From Clostridia bacterium UC5.1-1D2 (GTDB taxonomy: Bacteria; Bacillota; Clostridia; Lachnospirales; Lachnospiraceae): a stretch of DNA of 64,000 nt. The position numbers were made by a program, and so were the translations under genes. Where the stretch lies: the NCBI GenBank assembly GCA_001304855.1, contig BBZN01000015.1, positions 1-64,000 of the forward strand, given 5' to 3'. Shown one piece after another: positions 57,805 to 64,000 of the stretch. A model generated the notes under the pieces. It ran no database searches. It saw nothing but the letters and a program-made list of their open reading frames with translations, and was not told the origin of the DNA. The first letter of the stretch is position 1, and every line of letters starts with the position of its first letter.

Positions 57805-58934
57805 ATGGTAAATAAAGATAAAATGCCGGTAGTTATCGGCGTGGCATTCGTATGGTTCACAACTCAGTTCGGCGGCGGTTTTGCATCAGGAAACCAGTTG
57901 AGACAGTATTTTGTACAGTTTGGCGTATGGGCCTTTGTAACCTGTATAATCGCACAGTTTATCGGCGCATTTTACCAGTGGTATGCGCTGAAATATGCCA
58001 AGAAACATGAGGTCTATGATTACAAGAGCTTTAACGACAGCTTTTACGGAAAATATTCTTTTATTTTCTCAAACCTCTATGAGCTGGTTTATATTGTCAC
58101 CATCTGTGTGGCGCCGGCTGCGGCGTTTGCTACAGGCGTCAGCACAATGGAGAGCGCCTTTGGGATTAACCATTGGATAGGTACAATCTTTGTGGGAATT
58201 TTTATTTTTATCGTTGCTGTTTACGGAACGAATGTGGTGCGTAAGGTTGCTGCAACCCTTTCCGTACTCATTGTGGCAGGACTGTTCATTGTGTATATTC
58301 CCAATATCTTTGCACAGTGGGGAAGCATTTCCTCCAACATTTCCGCCAGCATGGCCGCTCCTGCGCCTGCAGGCAAAGCGCTGTGGACCTGTATCGTATA
58401 TGCGGCCTTCCAGCTGGCCTCCATCGGCCTTCTGGTACAGCACGCAAAGCCCTTTAACAGCCCGGACGATGCAAAGACTTCCATGGTATGGGGATTTTTT
58501 GTAAACGCTGTAATCTGCCTGATGGCAGTACTGGGACTTATGGCAATCACAAACGACGAGAACTTCGCCACTGAGAGCATTCCGCTGCTGATTCTTGTTA
58601 ACAAGGGCGTTGCCCCTGAACTGCTGCGGCCTATCATCTCCGTACTTATCGTTCTGGGCTCGGTTTCCACAGCCGTTAATATGATTGCAGGTATGTCCAA
58701 CCGTGTGTGTGTTGCCATTGACAAGAATTTTGATCCTACAGCTAAGCCGGGAAAAATGTTATCATCGTCACATTTGTATGTACCATCGTTGCATTCCTCA
58801 TCGCCCAGTTAGGCCTGAACAAGATTGTATCTGTGGGATATAAGTACCTTGGTTACCTGACCATTCCGGTTATCATGATTCCCTATGTGGTACATATGGT
58901 TGCGACCAAGTTTGATACAGTTGAATCAAAATAA
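57805..58934 (+). CDS. YkvI-like membrane transporter (one frameshift)
   Basis: Polytopic membrane protein (about 10 segments) of the uncharacterised YkvI family, distantly related to amino-acid permeases: 'GVAFVWFTTQFGGGFASGNQLRQYF' (a Gly-rich unwound-helix-like stretch near the N-terminus), 'LVYIVTICVAPAAAFATG', 'MIAGMSNRVCVAID'. A lost base near 58758 (GGGAAAAATGTT) joins to 'VIIVTFVCTIVAFLIAQLGLNKIVSVGYKYLGYLTIPVIMIPY'. Restored about 377 aa. GAGGAG precedes ATG 57805. Its place between the dehydratase and CoA-transferase genes suggests it moves an amino, hydroxy or product acid. Confidence 0.75.
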
Positions 58935-58963
58935 GTAAAACGAACATAAAGGAGAGGATAGAC

Positions 58964-60202
58964 ATGAGCAAACCACTTGAAGGCATAAGGGTTGTTGAGC
59001 TGGCAACATTTATCGCGGCAGCTTCTGCAGGAAGATTTATGGCAGATTTAGGCGCCGATGTTATTAAAATCGAGTCGGCAAAGGGAGATCCTTTAAGACA
59101 CACGGCTCCCTCGGAGGGCAGACCTCTGGATATGTATGAGAACACCACCTGGGATTTGGAGAACGGCAACAAGCGCTGTATTTCTCTGAATATGAAGGAT
59201 CCGGCAGGCAAGGAAGCCTTCTTTAAACTTTTGGACACGGCAGACGTGCTGATTACCAACTGGAGAGTTCAGGCCCTTGAGCGCGCAGGACTGGACTATG
59301 AGACGCTGAAGGCGAGATACCCCAAGCTGGTTTACGCTATCTGTACCGGCTACGGGGAATACGGTCCGGACAAGGATCTGCCGGGCTTCGACTTCACGGC
59401 ATTCTTTGCAAGAGGCGGGTATCTGGATTCTCTCCGCCAGAGAGGTACGGTTCCCATGAACGTAGTGCCGGGCCTGGGCGACCACAACGTAGGCATGAAC
59501 CTGGCGGCAGGCATCTGTGCGGCGCTGCTTCAGGCAAAGCTGAAGGGCGTGGGCGAAAAGGTGGAGACTTCCCTCTTTGAGAGCGCTATCTTTAACATGG
59601 GCATGATGATTCAGGCATCCAATTATGAGGGGATTGCCCAGAACTATCCTATCGATGTAAGAAAGTCCGCCAACCCCTTTAACGCTGCATGGAGAACCAA
59701 GGACGACCGTTTCATCCAGACCTGCATGCCCGATTTCAACACCTATTACAAGGCGTTTATCACTGCCGTGGGCAGGGAGGATCTGGCAGACAGCCAGGAG
59801 TATTTCCCGATTCTCACATGTCAGGAGAAGGGCCTTACCTCAGAGCTTTATGACATCGTGATGGATGCGTTCAGCAAAAAGACGGTGGCAGAGTGGACTC
59901 CCATTCTGGAGGCTGCAGATATCCCATTTGCCCTGGCTAAGAACTGGATGGAAATCCGTAACGACAAACAGGCGGAAGCGAACAACTGCTTCTACGACAT
60001 GACCTATTCCAACGGAAATACCAGAAGGCTGGTCCGCCTTCCTGTGAAATTCCAGGAGATGGGCGTGCCGGAGTACAATGCAGGGCCGTTAATCGGCGAG
60101 CAGGGTGCGGAGGTTCTCAAAGAGCTTGGATATGAGGATGCACAGATAAAGGAGATGCAGGATAAAGGCGCCCTGTTTGTGTGGAAGGACGAGCGGAAAT
60201 AA
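58964..60202 (+). CDS. hadA: CaiB/BaiF family III CoA-transferase (412 aa)
   Basis: Transfers CoA between the 2-hydroxyacid and an acyl-CoA to form the dehydratase substrate. Starts 'KPLEGIRVVELATFIAAASAGRFMADLGADVIKIESAKGDPLR'; the catalytic Asp is in 'DLPGFDFTAFFARGG'; then 'GLGDHNVGMNLAAGICAALL' and 'GVGEKVETSLFESAIF'. Intact, of full length. AAAGGAGAGG precedes the ATG. The same enzyme class is HadA in C. difficile and FldA in C. sporogenes, there placed first in the operon, here fifth. Confidence 0.88.
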   Translation: MSKPLEGIRVVELATFIAAASAGRFMADLGADVIKIESAKGDPLRHTAPSEGRPLDMYENTTWDLENGNKRCISLNMKDPAGKEAFFKLLDTADVLITNWRVQALERAGLDYETLKARYPKLVYAICTGYGEYGPDKDLPGFDFTAFFARGGYLDSLRQRGTVPMNVVPGLGDHNVGMNLAAGICAALLQAKLKGVGEKVETSLFESAIFNMGMMIQASNYEGIAQNYPIDVRKSANPFNAAWRTKDDRFIQTCMPDFNTYYKAFITAVGREDLADSQEYFPILTCQEKGLTSELYDIVMDAFSKKTVAEWTPILEAADIPFALAKNWMEIRNDKQAEANNCFYDMTYSNGNTRRLVRLPVKFQEMGVPEYNAGPLIGEQGAEVLKELGYEDAQIKEMQDKGALFVWKDERK

Positions 60203-60287
60203 AACTAAAATGAAAGGGGCGCCGGCTGCGTTTACCAGCGGCGGCCCTTTAGGTAAAAGAAACCTGTGTAAAGGTTGCGGGGATATC

Positions 60288-61916
60288 ATGGAACTTACAA
60301 ATAAGACCATCGGCCGGTATTTACGGGAACAGGCCGAGTTGATAGGAGAACATCCGGCCATAGAAATGGAAGGCTGGAGCTGCACCTTCAGACAGCTGGA
60401 TGAGGTCTCGGATTTATTAGCGGGACGGATGGATAAACTGGAGATAACCAGAGGGACCCATGTGGGTATCTGGTGCGCCAACAGCCCCGACTGGGTTATT
60501 ACATTTCTGGCATTGACGAAGATTGGGGCAGTGCCGGTTCTGATCAATACCTGCTACAAGGAATATGAAATCAAAGGAATACTGAATTATGCCGATGTGG
60601 AGGTGTTGTATTACGGAACCGGATACAAGGACGTTTTATATGAGGATGTCATAGAACAGATAAGACATGAAGCGCCTAAGGTGAGATATTTTATACCGAT
60701 GTGCGAAAGGAAAAAGGGGACATGGACGGAGGCGGAGGACTTCTCAGAAGAGGAGTGTTCTTCAGAGACGCTGAGACATGTCTGCCGGTTGAAGGCGCAG
60801 GTGGTTTCCAAAGACCCCGCCTGCATGATCTTCACCTCAGGAACCATGTCGCTTCCCAAGGGCGTTCTGCTGAGCCATTACAATGTGGTGAACAACAGCC
60901 GGGCTCTGGTGGAGGCCATGAAATGGGGGCCGGAGGATAAGATGTGCGTTACGGTTCCCCTATTTCACTGCTTTGGCATAACGGCCGGAATTATCTCCTG
61001 CCTTCTGGCAGGCATGTCTATGTATCTGATACCCTACTTTAAGACGGCCCGCGTGTGGGACGCCATAGAGAATCACCGCTGCAGCGTTCTCAACGGAGTT
61101 CCCAGCATGTTCCTGGCTCTTACACGCAAGGATGGTTTTAAGGACAGAAAAGCGGATTGCCTGAAGTCGGGAATTATAGCAGGCTCGCCTGTTACCAGGG
61201 AGGAGTACCTGGAAATCTGCGGACGCTTTCCCGGGATGCATCTTCAGCCCTCATACGGACAGACGGAAACCTCTCCCTGTGTCTCCATTGCAGATTGGGA
61301 TGAGCAGAATGAGAGAAAGGCCGTCTCGGCAGGGAAAGCAATTGACCACGTGGAGATACGAATTGCCGATTTAAAGACAGGGAATGTCCTGAAAGCCGGC
61401 CGGGAGGGTGAGATTCAGGTCAGAGGCTACAATGTTATGTCCGGCTATTACAATCTTCCAAAGGCGAACAGCCGCGCTTTTACAGAGGATGGATGGCTGA
61501 GGACAGGGGATATCGGCGCTGTGGATGAGAGCGGCGAGCTCCATGTAACAGGGAGACTGAAAGAAATGATTATCAGAGCGGGAGAGAATATTTCTCCCTA
61601 TGAGATAGAACAGGTGATCCGGCAGCTGGACTGGGTGGAGAAGGTAAAGGTAGTGGGAATACCCGCGGAGGTGCTGCAGGAGGAGATTGCAGCCTGCATT
61701 GTGCCGAAGAAGGGAAGAAAGGCAGACAGGGAGGAGCTTCGCTCTTACCTGAATTCAAAGCTGGCGCACTATAAGGCGCCTGCTTATGTGCTGGAGATGG
61801 AGGAGTTTCCCATGAATGCCAGCGGTAAGATTGATCTTAAGGAGCTGAAAAAAGCAGCTCTTGCAGGCGCCGCCCGGGAGAGACAGAGGCAGGCCGCCCA
61901 CAGGATAAAGGAATAA
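60288..61916 (+). CDS. AMP-forming acyl-CoA synthetase (542 aa)
   Basis: ANL-superfamily ligase activating a carboxylic acid with ATP and CoA. P-loop 'CMIFTSGTMSLPKGVLLSHYNVV' (near residue 185), 'HLQPSYGQTETSPC', 'GWLRTGDIGAVDESGELHVTGRLKEMIIRAGENISPYEIE' and the C-terminal Lys in 'FPMNASGKIDLKEL'. Intact. ATG 60288 is preferred with GCGGGGATATC before it; the frame is open back to 60177 without a site. In the operon it could prime the CoA-transferase cycle by making the first acyl-CoA, or salvage the product acid. Confidence 0.88.
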   Translation: MELTNKTIGRYLREQAELIGEHPAIEMEGWSCTFRQLDEVSDLLAGRMDKLEITRGTHVGIWCANSPDWVITFLALTKIGAVPVLINTCYKEYEIKGILNYADVEVLYYGTGYKDVLYEDVIEQIRHEAPKVRYFIPMCERKKGTWTEAEDFSEEECSSETLRHVCRLKAQVVSKDPACMIFTSGTMSLPKGVLLSHYNVVNNSRALVEAMKWGPEDKMCVTVPLFHCFGITAGIISCLLAGMSMYLIPYFKTARVWDAIENHRCSVLNGVPSMFLALTRKDGFKDRKADCLKSGIIAGSPVTREEYLEICGRFPGMHLQPSYGQTETSPCVSIADWDEQNERKAVSAGKAIDHVEIRIADLKTGNVLKAGREGEIQVRGYNVMSGYYNLPKANSRAFTEDGWLRTGDIGAVDESGELHVTGRLKEMIIRAGENISPYEIEQVIRQLDWVEKVKVVGIPAEVLQEEIAACIVPKKGRKADREELRSYLNSKLAHYKAPAYVLEMEEFPMNASGKIDLKELKKAALAGAARERQRQAAHRIKE

Positions 61917-61930
61917 GGAGGAGCAGACAT

Positions 61931-63079
61931 ATGGCAGAAGCATTTTTTACAGAGCAGCATGAGTTAATCAGAAAATTAGCCCGTGATTTCGCAGAGAAGG
62001 AACTGACCAAGGAGGTTCTGGACCAGGTGGAGGAGACGGAGGAGTTTCCGGAGGAAATTCTGGATAAGATGGCCAAGGCAGGATTCTTCGGGGTTAAGAT
62101 ACCCAGGGAGCTGGGAGGCCAGGGAGCGGACGCCAGGGCCTATGTTCTGGTGATGGAGGAGATCGCAAGGGTGTCGGGCGTGGCAAGTATCTATGTGTCC
62201 AGCCCCAATTCCCTGTCGGGCGGCCCCCTTCTTCTGGCAGGCAACGACGAGCAGAAGGCCAAGTACCTGACGCCTGTTGTAACAGGAGCCAAGAAGCTGG
62301 CCTTTGCCCTTACGGAGCCCGGAGCAGGCTCCGATGCAGGAAGCGTTGCAACAGTAGCCAAAAAGGAGGGCGATCACTATGTTCTGAACGGGCGTAAGTG
62401 TTTTATCACCATGGCCCCCCTGTCCGACTATGCAGTTGTGTTTGCAAAAACCGACGTGACAAAGGGCAACAAAGGGCTTTCCGCATTCGTTGTGGATATG
62501 CATGCAGAGGGAGTTTCCTGCGGCAAGCCTGAGAACAAGATGGGCATTGTGGGATGTGCGACCTCCGATATCATTCTTGACAATGCCATCGTTCCGGAGT
62601 GCGACCGACTGGGCGAAGAAGGCGAGGGCTTTAAGATCGCCATGCAGACCCTGAACACAGGGCGTCTGGGAGTAGCAGCCCAGTCCATCGGCGTTGCCCA
62701 GGGCTGTCTGGATGAGGCTGTTAAATATGCCAAGGAGAGAAAACAGTTTGGCAGAAGGATCGGGGATTTCCAGGCTATCAGCTTTATGATTGCCGACATG
62801 GCTACAAAGCTGGAGGCTGCAAAGCAGCTGGTTTACAAGGCGGCCTACATGATGGATACAAAGCAGGACGCAACCTTAAATGCTTCCATGGCAAAATACT
62901 ATGCCTCAGAGGTATGTAACGAAATTGCCCAGAAGGCAGTTCAGATTCACGGCGGCTACGGCTTTATCAAGGACTACAAGATTGAGCGTATGTTCAGAGA
63001 CTGCCGGGTATTCACCATCTATGAAGGAACCAGCCAGGTACAGCAGATCGTCATCGGAAGCAAACTGCTTAAGAAGTAA
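61931..63079 (+). CDS. acdB: Acyl-CoA dehydrogenase (382 aa)
   Basis: FAD enzyme that, with EtfAB, reduces the enoyl-CoA product of the dehydratase. Seen: 'AFALTEPGAGSDAGSVATVAKKEGDHYVLNGRKCFIT', 'MGIVGCATSDIILDNAIVPECDRLGEEGEGFKIAM', 'RKQFGRRIGDFQAI', 'IHGGYGFIKDYKIERMFRDCRVFTIYEGTSQVQ' with the catalytic Glu in YEGTS. Intact, full length. AAGGAGGAG precedes the ATG; 14 bases after the ligase. Resembles the electron-bifurcating butyryl/caffeyl-type enzymes in being followed by etfB. Confidence 0.9.
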   Translation: MAEAFFTEQHELIRKLARDFAEKELTKEVLDQVEETEEFPEEILDKMAKAGFFGVKIPRELGGQGADARAYVLVMEEIARVSGVASIYVSSPNSLSGGPLLLAGNDEQKAKYLTPVVTGAKKLAFALTEPGAGSDAGSVATVAKKEGDHYVLNGRKCFITMAPLSDYAVVFAKTDVTKGNKGLSAFVVDMHAEGVSCGKPENKMGIVGCATSDIILDNAIVPECDRLGEEGEGFKIAMQTLNTGRLGVAAQSIGVAQGCLDEAVKYAKERKQFGRRIGDFQAISFMIADMATKLEAAKQLVYKAAYMMDTKQDATLNASMAKYYASEVCNEIAQKAVQIHGGYGFIKDYKIERMFRDCRVFTIYEGTSQVQQIVIGSKLLKK

Positions 63080-63190
63080 GATAACACTGTCCCAGGCGGT
63101 TAAAGACGCCGTCCGGGCGCAGTGAAGGGCATCGCGCCCCGGCGGCCCAAACAGGGCTGCGGAGTGTTCATAGCAAGGAGGAAATGGAAG

Positions 63191-63975
63191 ATGAAAATAT
63201 TAGTATGTGTTAAGCAGGTACCGGATACCAACGAAGTGAAAATCGACCCCGTGAAGGGAACCCTGATCCGCGACGGCGTTCCCAGCATCTTAAATCCAGA
63301 TGATGCAAATGCCCTGGAGGCAGCTCTCCAGTTAAAAGATAAGAACCCGGACGTGAAGGTTGCAGTCCTGACGATGGGACCGCCTCAGGCTACCTATATG
63401 CTGAGGGAATGTCTGGCTATGGGTGCGGACGAGGCGTACCTTTTAAGCGACAGAGCCTTCGGCGGAGCCGACACATGTGCGACCTCCACCACCATTGCGG
63501 CTGGAATCAACAAGGTAGAGGGAGTGGATGTGATTTTCGCAGGCCGCCAGGCAATCGACGGAGATACCGCCCAGGTAGGGCCTCAGGTGGCTCAGAGACT
63601 GGGATTTCCAGTGGTTACATATGTACAGGATATTCAGATGGGCGACGGCAAGGTAAGGGTCCACAGACAGATGGAGGACGGGTATGAGGTCATTGAAGTG
63701 AATACCCCTGCGTGCTCACCTGCGTAAAGGAACTGAACGAACCCAGATATATGTCGGTTGGGGCTATTGTGGACGCCTACAAAAAGGAGATCCAAATCTG
63801 GGACCACAGGGATGTGAATCTGGATCCCAAGGATTGCGGCCTGAATGCTTCCCCCACCCAGGTATTCCGCTCCTTTACCCCTCCACAGAAGGGAAAGGGA
63901 GAGATGCTTTCCGGAACAGTGGGAGATATGGCCGGAACGCTGGTGGAAAAATTAGTGGAAAAGCATTTAGTCTGA
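63191..63975 (+). CDS. etfB: Electron transfer flavoprotein beta subunit (one frameshift)
   Basis: Partner of the acyl-CoA dehydrogenase. 'MKILVCVKQVPDTNEVKIDPVKGTLIRDGVPSILNPDDANALEAAL', 'VLTMGPPQATYMLRECLAMGADEAYLLSDRAFGGADTCATS', 'VIFAGRQAIDGDTAQVGPQVAQRLGFPVVTYV'. The frame breaks near 63708 (GCGCTGCTC read as GCGTGCTC), restoring 'TPALLTCVKELNEPRYM', and ends at 63975. Restored about 261 aa. AAGGAGG precedes ATG 63191. etfA is expected just beyond the window end. Confidence 0.92.
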
Positions 63976-64000
63976 CAGGCTGCTACAGAAAGCGGCCGGA

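Overview
The window looks like a chromosomal segment of an anaerobic, spore-forming gut Firmicute of the family Lachnospiraceae (Clostridium cluster XIVa). A relative of Enterocloster, Hungatella or [Clostridium] symbiosum would fit, but the genus is inference. The evidence is moderately high GC with strong AGGAGG ribosome binding sites, a type III glutamine synthetase, a YtvI-like sporulation-type protein, DUF6483 and DUF1385 proteins, choline-binding repeat proteins, and amino-acid (Stickland-like) and hydroxyacid fermentation genes. No rRNA, tRNA or CRISPR array was seen.

Layout. 0-9.4 kb: ABC permease, DUF3810 membrane protein, YtvI-like protein, a FeoB-like GTPase without permease, a DUF6483 protein, a SUV3-like helicase and a uracil permease. 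9.4-17.2 kb: a sugar-acid type catabolic locus (DapA-family aldolase, iron alcohol dehydrogenase, two FCD-type regulators, NhaC-family antiporter, IlvD/Edd dehydratase). 17.3-21.1 kb: an indolepyruvate ferredoxin oxidoreductase / phenylacetate-CoA ligase operon. 21.1-29.4 kb: feoA, sfsA, thrC, fba, type III glutamine synthetase, and a winged helix-LicC-LicA fusion. 29.5-33.4 kb: two choline-binding proteins, one a GH25 lysozyme, and a polysaccharide deacetylase. 33.4-37.1 kb: rarA, rho, mscL. 37.2-47.6 kb: a hydroxyacid regulon with two divergent arms around a FadR-like regulator: LarA-like racemase, enolase-superfamily dehydratase and D-2-hydroxyacid dehydrogenase on one side; 2-hydroxycarboxylate transporter, tartrate dehydratase/fumarase and citrate lyase on the other. 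Four near-identical TTGGTnnnACCAA dyads mark it. 47.7-51.3 kb: rpmE, DUF1385, prmC, prfA. 51.4-53.3 kb: an AT-rich decay zone with gene remnants and an IS fragment. 53.4 kb to the end: a FadR-like regulator and a 2-hydroxyacyl-CoA dehydratase operon (activator, two dehydratase subunits, YkvI-like transporter, CoA-transferase, AMP-forming ligase, acyl-CoA dehydrogenase, EtfB). This resembles the hadAIBC-acdB-etfBA and fldAIBC reductive amino-acid pathways.

How the genes fit together. The organism appears to ferment amino acids and small hydroxyacids. The Ior/PaaK operon would serve oxidation of aromatic 2-oxoacids. The operon at the right end would reduce 2-hydroxyacids through enoyl-CoA to saturated acids. 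The central regulon would feed tartrate/malate/citrate-type acids into oxaloacetate, pyruvate and acetate.

Quality warning. About half of the genes, including rho, thrC, prmC and rarA, carry frameshifts. Almost all are explained by loss of one base from a short run (CCC to CC, GGG to GG, A7 to A6). They are most simply consensus deletions, so such genes are listed as single CDS with the break positions given. The genes at 51.5-53.0 kb are different: they have lost internal segments and look truly decayed.
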